Shown here piece after piece: positions 1 to 8,275 of a stretch of 64,000 bases of DNA (its first letter is position 1; every line of letters begins with the position of its first letter). The position numbers and the translations under genes are program-made. The stretch is from Trueperaceae bacterium (GTDB lineage Bacteria; Deinococcota; Deinococci; Deinococcales; Trueperaceae), in contig DASVCN010000041.1 in the NCBI GenBank assembly GCA_036381595.1, positions 62,001 through 126,000 on the forward strand. The letters run 5' to 3'. The notes below the pieces were generated by a model. It worked only from the letters and a program-made list of their open reading frames with translations. It did not search any database and had not been told where the DNA came from.

Positions 1-598
1 GGTCCCCGTTGGCAGCCACTACATCGATGGCGTCGGCGACCTCCTCGAGCTCTTCCCAGGTGGCCGGCGGATCGTTCGGATCGAGTCCGGCGGCTTCCAT
101 GAGGGTCTTGTTGTAGAACAGTACCCGCACGTCGGTCTCGAAGGGGATGCCGTACGGATCGCCCTCGTAGAGCGACTGGTTCCAGGTGAACTCCCAGAAG
201 TTGGAGCCGTCCACGCCGTCGGCCGCGGCCATCTCAGCGAGGTTCTCGTAGATGCCTTCGGCGGCCTCGCGGCGCAACTGGTTCCGGTCGGAAACGATCA
301 CGTCCGGCATGCCGGAGCCGGCGGCGACCGCGGCGATGTTGGCGGTCCAGATGTCACCCCACGGTTTGAACACCTCGGTGACCTCGATGTTCGGCAGTTT
401 CGCTTCGCAGAGGGCGACTACCCTCCGAATGGCGGTGCGGCGGACGGGCGAGCCCCAGAAGTGCCAGAACTCCACCTCTCCCGAGACCGAGGGGTCGAGC
501 GGTGCGGCCGCGTCCTCCGACGACTGGGAGAAACCGAGGCTGCCCACCAGCAGCAACGGGACAAGCACGAGCGACAACAGGAAATACCGTGACTTCAT
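1..598 (-). CDS. ABC transporter sugar-type substrate-binding protein (partial, 3' end outside window)
   Basis: The first 199 residues of a family 1 extracellular solute-binding protein are present; the C-terminus lies beyond the left edge. Residues 1-25 form a signal peptide (basic MKSRY start, Leu/Val-rich core, then SLGFSQS). The mature N-terminus has the typical pattern of this family, EVEFWHFWGSP followed by a Gly-Met-Pro-Asp-Val stretch. An AAGGAGG ribosome site lies about ten bases upstream of the ATG. It should deliver a sugar or polyol to an inner-membrane importer whose permease genes would lie further left. The DeoR-type gene is immediately upstream on the same strand and is the likely regulator. 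The substrate cannot be told. Confidence 0.85.
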   Translation of the reverse strand, partial: MKSRYFLLSLVLVPLLLVGSLGFSQSSEDAAAPLDPSVSGEVEFWHFWGSPVRRTAIRRVVALCEAKLPNIEVTEVFKPWGDIWTANIAAVAAGSGMPDVIVSDRNQLRREAAEGIYENLAEMAAADGVDGSNFWEFTWNQSLYEGDPYGIPFETDVRVLFYNKTLMEAAGLDPNDPPATWEELEEVADAIDVVAANGD

Positions 599-731
599 CT
601 CTATCCACTCCTCCTTCGAAGTGAGTCGGGTTGGGCCGGTCTGATAGCCGTCAGCTCAGGCAGAGAGCTCCTCCTTCCGGTGACAAGACCCGCGGTCTCG
701 CTATCGAACTGCGAGCAGGCGACGGCCTGGC

Positions 732-1511
732 TCACGGTTGATGCCACTTCTCGCCGTCATCGCCGACGACCCTGACGTCGACACCCGACTCGCGCAGCGC
801 CAACCGATCGTCCTCGGGCATGCCCGAGTCGCTGATGACCATGTGCACGGCGCTCAGGGGCGCCACTACCTCGTCAGCGACCCGATGGAACTTGCTCGAG
901 TCGGCGACCACTACCGAGCGTTTGGCGACACGCACCAATTGTCTTAACACCAGGGCTTCGTCGGGCGCGGTGACGGTGTAGCCGACCCCGTGGCCGATCC
1001 CGCTCACCCCCACGAAAGCGATGTCGACGAACAGGTCCGAGAGGTTGTCGAGGGTCCACTCGCCCACCACCAGTTCGCCGGTCTGCCGGTAGCGGCCGCC
1101 GGTGAGGCGCACTCCGGTTGCTGGATCGGTGATGGCGGCGGCGACGGCGAGGCTGCTGGTGATCACCTCGACCCTCCGGCCGTCGAGCTGACGGGCGATC
1201 TGCTCGGTGGTCGTGCCGGGTCCCAGCCCCACGGTCATCCCCTCCCGCACTAGCTCCGCGGCGGCGGCGGCGATGAGAGTCTTCTCGTCCAGCCGCAGGG
1301 CGGTTCGCTCCCGGTACGACAGGGCCTGGTAGCTCAGCAGTACTCCCCCACCGTGGTGCTTGCTGATGAGGCCCTTCTCCTGGAGGTCTTCGAGGTCGCG
1401 CCGGATCGTCTGTCCCGAGACCCGGAACATGCGCGCCAGCTCCGCGGTGCGGGCGGACCCGTTCTCCTGGATGAGGCCAAGGATGGTTTGCCTTCGTTCC
1501 TCTGCGAGCAT
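732..1511 (-). CDS. DeoR/GlpR-family transcriptional regulator
   Basis: 259 aa, normal for the family. Residues 1-57 are the winged helix-turn-helix (ILGLIQENGSARTAELARMF, then VSGQTIRRDLEDL). The remainder is the sugar-phosphate-sensing DeoR C-terminal domain, with the conserved GLGPGTTTEQIA phosphate-binding loop near residue 95. These repressors usually sense phosphorylated sugars and control adjacent catabolic or transport genes. The ABC binding-protein gene lies 133 bp downstream on the same strand, and the choline-sulfatase gene is divergent with a 134-bp spacer, so either or both may be targets. Confidence 0.9.
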   Translation of the reverse strand: MLAEERRQTILGLIQENGSARTAELARMFRVSGQTIRRDLEDLQEKGLISKHHGGGVLLSYQALSYRERTALRLDEKTLIAAAAAELVREGMTVGLGPGTTTEQIARQLDGRRVEVITSSLAVAAAITDPATGVRLTGGRYRQTGELVVGEWTLDNLSDLFVDIAFVGVSGIGHGVGYTVTAPDEALVLRQLVRVAKRSVVVADSSKFHRVADEVVAPLSAVHMVISDSGMPEDDRLALRESGVDVRVVGDDGEKWHQP

Positions 1512-1645
1512 CGGTGGCTCACTTTCCGCTTTTTGGTATTGAGAAATGTAACATGGTATTCATTGCGAGTCAACAATTCGCATGGAGCTAGGGGTCAGAT
1601 GACCGGAAAAGTCAACACGTTCCCACATGTTGGACGGGGTGCCGT
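1512..1645. promoter_or_regulatory. Divergent promoter region between deoR-type gene and betC
   Basis: AT-richer 134-bp spacer between two divergent genes. A TGGTATT heptamer occurs twice about 20 bp apart (near 1533 and 1553), and a short inverted repeat TGCGA-N9-TCGCA spans 1564-1582. Either could be an operator for the adjacent DeoR protein; this is inference from position only. Confidence 0.4.
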
Positions 1646-3133
1646 GTGATGAAGGCGGGAAACGACGGCTCGGCGCAACCCGACATCCTGCTGATGATGG
1701 TCGACCAGATGACCGCCGGCGCCATCCGCGCAACGGGGCATCCGTCGGCCATCACTCCCAACCTCGATCGCCTGGTGCGCTCCTCCGTGTCGTTCGTCAA
1801 CGCCTACAGCAACTCGCCCCTCTGCGTGCCGGCGCGGGCCTCCTTCATGACCGGCCGGCTCCCGCGTTCCACCGGAGTTTTCGACAACGGCTCGGAACTG
1901 CCGGCCAGCGCCCCCACCATCGCCCACCATCTACAACGGGCCGGTTACCGGACGATCCTGGCGGGCAAGATGCACTTCGTCGGTCCGGACCAGCACCACG
2001 GCTTTCGCGAGCGGCTCACCGGCGACATCTCTCTCCCCGGACTCACGCTCACTCCCGATTGGCGGCGGGGAGCCTACCCTAACGGGGGGAGCAGCGTAGG
2101 CCGGCTCAAGGAGCCGAACGTCGTCGACTGGACGCTCCAACTGGCGTTCGACGAGGAGGTCGTCTCTTCGGCGTTGGCGCGCTTGCGGCGTCTCAGGCAG
2201 GAGCGCGAGAAGTTCTTCCTCTGCGTTTCGTTGAGCCACCCTCACGATCCGTTCCAAATAACGAAGGAGTACTGGGACCGCTACGAGGGGGTGCCGGTGC
2301 CGCAACCGTTCGCACCCGCAACCGCCTTGGATCGGATGCACCCCTATAACCAGTGGATCCAGACCCACCACGAGGCCGACAGGTACCGGCTGAGCGACGC
2401 CGAGGTCGAGGGCAACCGCCGCGCCTACCTGGCGATGGCCTCCTATGTAGACGACAAGGTAGGGCGCCTCCTGGACGAGCTCGAGCGCCTGGGCCTGGAG
2501 GAGACCGTGGTCGTATTCACCAGCGATCACGGCGAGATGCTGGGCGAGCACGGCATGTGGTTCAAGCGCACCTTCTTCGACCCGGCAGCGAAAGTTCCCT
2601 TGCTGATCCGCTGGCCCGCAAGGCTCCGTCCCGAGCGCCGGGAGGAGGTCGTGTCGCTGGTCGACCTGAGCGCGACCCTCCTCGAGGTGGGTGCGGTACC
2701 CGAGGCCAAAGAGTGGATCGCCGACATGGACGGCGCCAGCCTGCTGCCTCTACTGGATAACCGGAGCGGCGACTGGAAGAACGGCGCCATCGGCGAGTAT
2801 TACGCCGAAGGGGCGGTCGAACCGATGCTCTACCTCAGGAAGGACCGTTTCAAATACGTCTACGTCCATGGTGAGGAGCCGTTGCTCTTCGACCTGGTAG
2901 CCGACCCGCTGGAGCTGGACGATCTGGCGTGGCGAACGGAGTACCGGGAAGTTCGCGAGGGCCTGCACGCCGAATTGCTGGCCGGTGTGGACATCGAGGA
3001 GTTGCGCGATCGGATCCTCAGGAGTCAGCGGGAGCGGCTGGCGATCGTCGAGGCGTATCCGGATGAACGCCTGGCCTGGGCGCACCGGCCGGAGCGGGAC
3101 GCGCTCGAGCTGTACGGGCGGGCGAAGAAGTAG
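1646..3133 (+). CDS. betC: Choline-sulfatase
   Basis: 495-aa type I sulfatase predicted to hydrolyse choline-O-sulfate to choline and sulfate in the cytoplasm (no signal peptide). The sulfatase signature C60-V-P-A-R64 marks Cys60 as the residue converted to formylglycine. An early Asp (VDQM, residue 20) and the later DHGEMLGEHG block around residue 293 are metal ligands. The segments AGKMHFVGPDQ..HGF, SHPHDP and LFDLVADPLEL are typical of BetC rather than of generic arylsulfatases. The start is GTG at 1646 or the adjacent ATG at 1649; no strong ribosome site separates them. Formylglycine maturation needs a separate enzyme not seen here. Confidence 0.85.
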   Translation: MMKAGNDGSAQPDILLMMVDQMTAGAIRATGHPSAITPNLDRLVRSSVSFVNAYSNSPLCVPARASFMTGRLPRSTGVFDNGSELPASAPTIAHHLQRAGYRTILAGKMHFVGPDQHHGFRERLTGDISLPGLTLTPDWRRGAYPNGGSSVGRLKEPNVVDWTLQLAFDEEVVSSALARLRRLRQEREKFFLCVSLSHPHDPFQITKEYWDRYEGVPVPQPFAPATALDRMHPYNQWIQTHHEADRYRLSDAEVEGNRRAYLAMASYVDDKVGRLLDELERLGLEETVVVFTSDHGEMLGEHGMWFKRTFFDPAAKVPLLIRWPARLRPERREEVVSLVDLSATLLEVGAVPEAKEWIADMDGASLLPLLDNRSGDWKNGAIGEYYAEGAVEPMLYLRKDRFKYVYVHGEEPLLFDLVADPLELDDLAWRTEYREVREGLHAELLAGVDIEELRDRILRSQRERLAIVEAYPDERLAWAHRPERDALELYGRAKK

Positions 3134-3248
3134 CTAGCCGGCTGCCTCATTCCGGCGTCAGTCCGCTGCCGTGAGACGCCAGGCAGATCGCTGCCGTCCT
3201 GCGCCATCCGATCGAGCCATCCGCATACGCCTGCGCTGCGAGGCCGAC

Positions 3249-4313
3249 TCAGCCCCTCACTTCGGCGACGACGGCGTCGGCGACCTCCCGGGTCGAGGCC
3301 CTGCCTCCCAAGTCCGGAGTCAGCGGCTCCCCCCGGCCCGTCACCGCCTCGATGGCGGCCATGACGGCAGCGGCGGCAGCGGTCTCCCCAAGGAACTCGA
3401 GCATCTGACCGGCCGTCCAGAAGATAGCGATCGGGTTGGCGATCCCCTTTCCGGCGATGTCCGGGGCCGAGCCGTGCACCGGTTCGAACATCGAGGGGAA
3501 CTCCCGCTCGGGATTGATATTGGCCGAAGGGGCTATGCCGATGCCACCGGCTACCGCGGGGCCCAGGTCGGAGAGGATGTCGCCGAAGAGGTTGCTGCCC
3601 ACGACCACGTCGAACCAGTCGGGGTGCTGGACGAAGTGGGCGGTGAGTATGTCGATGTGGAACTTGTCGGTTCGAACGTGCGGGTACTCCTTGGCGATCT
3701 CGGCGAAGCGCTCGTCCCAGAAGGGCATCGTGTGGATGATACCGTTCGACTTCGTCGCGGCCGTCAGATGCTTCGCCGGTCTGCTGCCGGCCAACTCGAA
3801 GGCGTAGCGGAGGATCCTGTCGACCCCCTTGCGGGTGAAGACCGTCTCCTGAACGGCCATCTCCATCTCGGTGCCCTCGTAGAGGCGACCGCCGATCTCC
3901 GAGTACTCGCCTTCGTTGTTCTCCCGAACGATCACGAAGTCGATGTCGCCGGGTCGGCGGCCAGCCAGCGGCGAGACGATACCGGGGAGCAGGCGAACCG
4001 GCCGCAGGTTCACGTACTGCCTGAATGTCCGGCGGATCGGGATCAGCAGCCCCCAGAGCGAGACGTGGTCGGGCACGCCGGGGTATCCGACGGCGCCCAG
4101 GAAGATGGCGTCGAACGGCCTGAGCCGCTCGAGCCCGTCGGCCGGCATCATCGCCCCGTTGCGGGTGTAGTATTCGCAGCCCCAGTCGAACTCCTCCGTT
4201 AGCAGGCGGAAGCCGAACCTCTCACCCGCCGCCTCCAGGAGTTCCAGGCCCAGGGGCGTGACTTCGAGGCCGATGCCGTCGCCCGGGATGATGGCGATCC
4301 GGTGTTCTCTCAA
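3249..4313 (-). CDS. Tartrate/D-malate-type decarboxylating dehydrogenase
   Basis: 354 aa, full length for the isocitrate/isopropylmalate dehydrogenase superfamily. The N-terminus carries the IPGDGIG loop (residues 9-15). The substrate-binding stretch RQYVNLRPVRLLPGI and the absence of the LeuB-type arginine pattern point to the TtuC/DmlA subgroup, which oxidatively decarboxylates D-malate or tartrate using NAD and a divalent metal. The metal-binding Asp cluster lies in GSNLFGDILSDLGP and the nucleotide loop in PVHGSAPDIAGKGIANP. It is convergent with betC. Exact substrate is uncertain. Confidence 0.85.
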   Translation of the reverse strand: MREHRIAIIPGDGIGLEVTPLGLELLEAAGERFGFRLLTEEFDWGCEYYTRNGAMMPADGLERLRPFDAIFLGAVGYPGVPDHVSLWGLLIPIRRTFRQYVNLRPVRLLPGIVSPLAGRRPGDIDFVIVRENNEGEYSEIGGRLYEGTEMEMAVQETVFTRKGVDRILRYAFELAGSRPAKHLTAATKSNGIIHTMPFWDERFAEIAKEYPHVRTDKFHIDILTAHFVQHPDWFDVVVGSNLFGDILSDLGPAVAGGIGIAPSANINPEREFPSMFEPVHGSAPDIAGKGIANPIAIFWTAGQMLEFLGETAAAAAVMAAIEAVTGRGEPLTPDLGGRASTREVADAVVAEVRG

Positions 4314-4426
4314 GGTTCCTCCCGCTCCTTCACGGGTACGTCGTCAGGTCGAGGATACAGGCGGCCGCAGCCGCGAGTGCCGGCCTGACCGCTGGTGGCC
4401 GGCGCGCGGCGAGGCCCGAGGTCGCT

Positions 4427-5338
4427 TCACGACGACGCCTCGACGCTGGTCAGGAAGTGGATGAGGCGCCTCGCCGCCTGGGTGCAGAACTCCGGTTTCG
4501 GGTGGAGCAGCGTCATGCTTCGCTCGAAGCCAGGTGCGGCCAGGGTCAGCGCCACGAGCGTGCCGGCTTCGACTTCGCGGCGCACAGCGAGCCGTGATAT
4601 GAAGCCGGCTCCGAAGCCTTGCAGCACAGCCTCCTTGACGGCCTCGATGCCGGTCGCTTCGAGCACGGTGCGCACGCCCGGCCGCGGCAGGTGCATCTCG
4701 GCGAGCGCCAGCTCGACCACTTCGCGTGTGCCCGAGCCCGGTTCGCGTTGCACGATGGCCAGGCCGGGCAGGTCGCGACCGGCTACCTCGCCCTTGCCCG
4801 CCAGAGCATGGTCGGGACGCACCGCGAGGACGATCTCGTCGTGGAAGATGGTTTGCGAAGCGAAGTCGTCGGGGATCGGCGGCACCGGACCCTCGACCAC
4901 TGCCAGGTCGGCTTCGGCTCGCTCCAGGAGCGCCAGAGCGTCGAGCGAATTGCGGGTGAGCAGCCGCAGTTCGAGCAGCGGATGACGGCGGTGGAATTCG
5001 ACGAGGATGCCCGGCAACAGGTAGACGGCAACCGTCATGCTCGCCGCTATGCGGACCTGTCCCAGCTGGCCCGAGCGCCGTCCCCGACTCCAGCCGCGAG
5101 CGCCCTCGAGCGCCCGCCGCAATGCTTCCGCGTAGGGGAGCAACATCTCACCGGCTTCGGTCAGTTCTACGCCGTAACGGCTACGGCGATACAGAGGCTC
5201 CCCCACCGCTTCGGTCAGCCGCTTGAGCTGGCCGGAGATGGCTGGTTGGCTACGGTGGCGCTCCAGCGCGGCGGCGCTAAGAGTGCCGTGCTTGGCGACC
5301 AGCGCGAAGGTCACGAGTTGTTCGGCCTCGATTGCCAT
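4427..5338 (-). CDS. LysR-family transcriptional regulator (CysB/YeiE-like)
   Basis: 303 aa. Residues 5-65 form the LysR helix-turn-helix (TFALVAKHGTLSAAALERH, then SQPAISGQLKRLTEAVG). Residues 90-300 are the periplasmic-binding-fold effector domain. It is divergent from the YeiH-type exporter gene across a 74-bp spacer, the same pairing as yeiE/yeiH in enterobacteria, so it probably controls that exporter in response to a sulfur metabolite. The effector is inferred, not visible. Confidence 0.9.
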   Translation of the reverse strand: MAIEAEQLVTFALVAKHGTLSAAALERHRSQPAISGQLKRLTEAVGEPLYRRSRYGVELTEAGEMLLPYAEALRRALEGARGWSRGRRSGQLGQVRIAASMTVAVYLLPGILVEFHRRHPLLELRLLTRNSLDALALLERAEADLAVVEGPVPPIPDDFASQTIFHDEIVLAVRPDHALAGKGEVAGRDLPGLAIVQREPGSGTREVVELALAEMHLPRPGVRTVLEATGIEAVKEAVLQGFGAGFISRLAVRREVEAGTLVALTLAAPGFERSMTLLHPKPEFCTQAARRLIHFLTSVEASS

Positions 5339-5412
5339 GGCCTGGTATAAGACAGAGTGATATCCGGGTGCAACTCATGTGATTTGCGCCTATATCCTGC
5401 CGGCGCCTACTC

Positions 5413-6450
5413 TTGCCGGCAGTGAACCCTCCCAGTCGATTCCTCACGGCACTCATCCCGGGCCTGGCGCTCGTCGGCCTCCTCACGGCCGTCTCCTACC
5501 TCCTGGCCAGGGTGCCGGCGCTCGCGCTGATGGGCCCGCTGGTAGTGGCGCTGGTCGTGGGCCTCGCCTGGCGAGCGCTCGCGGGACTGCCCGGTCCGGC
5601 AGCGGCCGGAGCGCGGTTCTCTGCCCGCACCCTGCTGCGGCTCGGCATCGTGCTGTTGGGGGTTCGCCTCGACTTCGGCCTGCTGGTGAAGGTGGGCCCC
5701 GAAGTCCTGCTCGGCAGCCTGCTGGTGGTGACGTTGGGCATCTGCGGGATCGAGTGGCTGGGCCGGTTGGCCGGCCTGCCGCCCGGGCTGCGGAGGGGGA
5801 TCGCGGTCGGGACGAGCATCTGCGGCGCCTCGGCGATCCTCGCGGCCGCTCCGTCCACCCGCATGTCGGACGAGGAGGCGGGCGTGTCGGTTGGCATCAT
5901 CAGCACGCTGGGGACCCTCGGGGTTCTCGTCTTCGCCCTTCTGTCCTCCCTGCTGGAACCGGCCGACCGGATCTACGGCTTCATCGTTGGTTCGACACTT
6001 CAGGAGGTCGCTCAGGTGATCGCCGCCGGCTACGTGCCCGGCAACGAGGCCGGAGACCTCGCGACCATCGTGAAGCTCACCAGGGTTGCGCTTCTGGCTC
6101 CGGTGCTGCTGGTGCTCAACTCGGTGCTGAAGGGTCCGTCGACGGCCGCCGATACGCCGCATCTTCGGCCGGCGGGCGCCTCCCGGTTCCGGCTGCCGGT
6201 GCCACTCTTCCTGCTCGGGTTCCTGGCGGTCGGCGTACTAGCCAGCCTGGGCTGGTTACCCGCTGGCGTCTCGCGCCTGATGCAGTCGGGAAGTCTGCTG
6301 CTCACAACGATGGCGATGGTCGGACTGGGCCTGGGTCTCGACCTGCTGGTCTTCCGCCGGGTCGGAACTAGGGCCCTGATCGTCGGCGCGACCGGATTCG
6401 CGGGCCTGGTCGCGGTGATGATCCCCTATGCGTTGTTCGTGGCCAGATGA
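5413..6450 (+). CDS. YeiH-family putative sulfate exporter (UPF0324)
   Basis: 345-aa integral membrane protein with about ten hydrophobic segments. Family hallmarks are the LLRLGIVLLGVRLDFGLL stretch, the GTSICGASAILA loop and the GSTLQEVAQVIAAG motif. Members of PF03601 are predicted inner-membrane exporters for sulfate or related anions, though the substrate is poorly tested. The start used is TTG at 5413; GTG at 5422 is an alternative. Divergent LysR gene upstream. Confidence 0.88.
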   Translation: MPAVNPPSRFLTALIPGLALVGLLTAVSYLLARVPALALMGPLVVALVVGLAWRALAGLPGPAAAGARFSARTLLRLGIVLLGVRLDFGLLVKVGPEVLLGSLLVVTLGICGIEWLGRLAGLPPGLRRGIAVGTSICGASAILAAAPSTRMSDEEAGVSVGIISTLGTLGVLVFALLSSLLEPADRIYGFIVGSTLQEVAQVIAAGYVPGNEAGDLATIVKLTRVALLAPVLLVLNSVLKGPSTAADTPHLRPAGASRFRLPVPLFLLGFLAVGVLASLGWLPAGVSRLMQSGSLLLTTMAMVGLGLGLDLLVFRRVGTRALIVGATGFAGLVAVMIPYALFVAR

Positions 6451-6489
6451 GTGGAGGCTGCGGCTCGGGTGGAGCCGCGGCTGGGGTCG

Positions 6490-7179
6490 CTACTGGAACG
6501 AATTGAGCGGCGCTGGTCGCCTCTTGCCTATCCAGCCGGCCAGCCAGCCGAACAGCAGGGCGCTTGGCAGGGCGCCCAGGAGAGCGTGGTGCAGGTAGTG
6601 CCATTGCGGCCGCACGTCCCAGCGCCCCGAGAAGTCGACGCATAGCCGGTCGAGGGCCGGACCCAGCAACGGGCAGGGGTTGAGCACCCTCGGTACGACG
6701 TCGATGCAGATGAGCACGAGCACGGTTCCGAGGAACGGGACGATGAACTTGCGCGCGCCCTCCATCCGTCCCTCCTGCAGGTTACGCACGCCCACGAGCA
6801 GGCCGGGCAGGCAGAGGAGCAGCGCCAACGCATAGCCGTAACGCGGAAGTCTCACCAGGGTCTCGCCGATGACCGAGCCGGGAGTCTCGGGTACACAGGG
6901 GGCGACCGGGCAGTCGAGAGACTGCTGCAGCGACTCCTCGGGGATGGTGGTACGGGTAGCGGGGAAGACGATGCCGGCGACGAAGGCGAGCAACGCCGTG
7001 AAGATCAGGACGCGCCAGCTGTAGCCGATCCCCGTGTCGGCGATCCGCCGCCAGTCGCGAGGTGCGGCGCTCTGCCGCCCGCGCGGCTCCTGTCCTGCAG
7101 CCGCCCTGGGCGTGTCTACCCATCTGCGCATCGGGTGGAGTTTAGCACCGGCATGTAGCGCGAGAAGTGGTGTTTTCAT
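6490..7179 (-). CDS. Hypothetical four-TM membrane protein
   Basis: 229 aa; I do not recognise a family. Hydrophobic segments lie near residues 55-75, 112-131, 146-163 and 197-216. Between TM1 and TM2 is a hydrophilic loop with two cysteines (CPVAPC), and between TM3 and TM4 another pair (NPCPLL and RLCVDF), which could form disulfides outside the membrane. The first 45 residues are polar and Arg-rich; an internal ATG at residue 17 (around 7131) is a plausible true start, and no clear ribosome site distinguishes the two. It is convergent with the YeiH gene. Confidence 0.6.
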   Translation of the reverse strand: MKTPLLALHAGAKLHPMRRWVDTPRAAAGQEPRGRQSAAPRDWRRIADTGIGYSWRVLIFTALLAFVAGIVFPATRTTIPEESLQQSLDCPVAPCVPETPGSVIGETLVRLPRYGYALALLLCLPGLLVGVRNLQEGRMEGARKFIVPFLGTVLVLICIDVVPRVLNPCPLLGPALDRLCVDFSGRWDVRPQWHYLHHALLGALPSALLFGWLAGWIGKRRPAPLNSFQ

Positions 7180-7343
7180 CGGCCGGCGACGTCTCGCCGC
7201 ACCCGCCGCGCGGCGTCAGCGCGTTCCTTAAGCCAGCCTTGCTTGCGATTCTGGGCCACCGGCAGGTACACTCGACCGATACCCGAGTGTGGTACTCGGA
7301 ATTACATTGCGGCCCGACGCAACGAAGATATCAGATCGGCCGC

Positions 7344-7350
7344 GGAGGAA
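7344..7350 (+). promoter_or_regulatory. Ribosome binding site of the siderophore-binding protein gene
   Basis: GGAGGAA lies four bases before the ATG at 7355. It fixes this start, directly followed by a signal peptide, rather than the open upstream extension to 7289. Confidence 0.7.
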
Positions 7351-7354
7351 CTCG

Positions 7355-8275
7355 ATGGATCGACCCCTGAACGGGCGGCTGCTACTGGTCGTCACCCTCT
7401 TCGCCACCCTTTGCGGCGCCGCCGCCCAGTCAGCGTGCGACGGCAGGCTGATCGACCACGCGATGGGCACCACCTGCGTGCCGAAGAACCCGGAGCGCGT
7501 AGTGGTGCTCGACACCGGGGAGCTCGACAGCGCGCTGGCGCTGGGAGTCAAGCCGGTAGGAGCGGTCCATGCCATCGGGGGCTTCCCCTCCTACCTCGGC
7601 GATCGCACCGACGGCATCGCCGTCGTGGGCACAATCCAGGAGCCCAACCTCGAGGCCATCCTCGCCCTCGACCCCGACCTGATCCTCTCAAGCAAGACCC
7701 GCCACGAGGCGATCTACGAGCAGCTCTCGGCGATCGCGCCGACCGTGTTCACAGAAACGGTAGGTGTGGTCTGGAAGGAGAACCTGCTCGCGAACGGCGA
7801 GGCCCTGGGCCTGCGTGAAGAGGCCGAGCAACTGCTGGCCGATTACGAAGCCCGGCTGGCGGAGCTGCGTTCGCAGCTCGACGAGCTACCCACCGTTTCG
7901 ATCGTGCGCTTCCTCCCGGGGCAGGTGAGGATCTACCTCTCCGAGTCGTTCATCGGGACGATCATCGAAGACGCCGGCCTGCCGCGACCGCCCGCCCAGC
8001 GGGTCGAGGACTTCGCCCTCTTCGTCGACCGCGAAGGCATCCCGCTCATGGATGGTGACGTGATGTTCGTGACCCACTACGGCCCGGTAGAGGACACTCC
8101 GCAGGCGGAGTTCCTGGACGATCCGCTGTGGCAGAGTCTCGACGTCGTCCAGGAGGGGAACGTCTACTTCGTCCCGGACGCCTACTGGATGCTTGGCATC
8201 GGCCCGATCGCCGCCAACCTGGTGATAGACGACCTCTACCAGTATCTCGTCGACGGCGGTGGCGACGAGAGGTGA
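7355..8275 (+). CDS. Iron-siderophore ABC transporter substrate-binding protein (FecB/FepB-type)
   Basis: 306 aa from the ATG preceded by GGAGGAA. Residues 1-26 are a signal peptide ending near GAAAQSA. No lipobox cysteine is placed as in lipoproteins, so it is probably free or anchored otherwise. The mature protein follows the class III binding-protein pattern (NPERVVVLDTGELDSALALGVKPVG, then LEAILALDPDLILSSK near residue 95). It should capture ferric siderophore for the two permeases downstream. It begins a five-gene operon; the next gene overlaps its stop codon by GTGA. Confidence 0.9.
   Translation: MDRPLNGRLLLVVTLFATLCGAAAQSACDGRLIDHAMGTTCVPKNPERVVVLDTGELDSALALGVKPVGAVHAIGGFPSYLGDRTDGIAVVGTIQEPNLEAILALDPDLILSSKTRHEAIYEQLSAIAPTVFTETVGVVWKENLLANGEALGLREEAEQLLADYEARLAELRSQLDELPTVSIVRFLPGQVRIYLSESFIGTIIEDAGLPRPPAQRVEDFALFVDREGIPLMDGDVMFVTHYGPVEDTPQAEFLDDPLWQSLDVVQEGNVYFVPDAYWMLGIGPIAANLVIDDLYQYLVDGGGDER

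Noticed and set aside
5407-6162. 251-aa minus-strand frame opposite the YeiH gene
   Set aside because: Gln/His/Arg-rich antisense shadow of a clear membrane protein gene.
8128-8271. N-terminal extension of the sucrase/ferredoxin-like protein
   Set aside because: Arg-rich text overlapping the binding-protein gene; the GTGA-coupled start at 8272 fits better.
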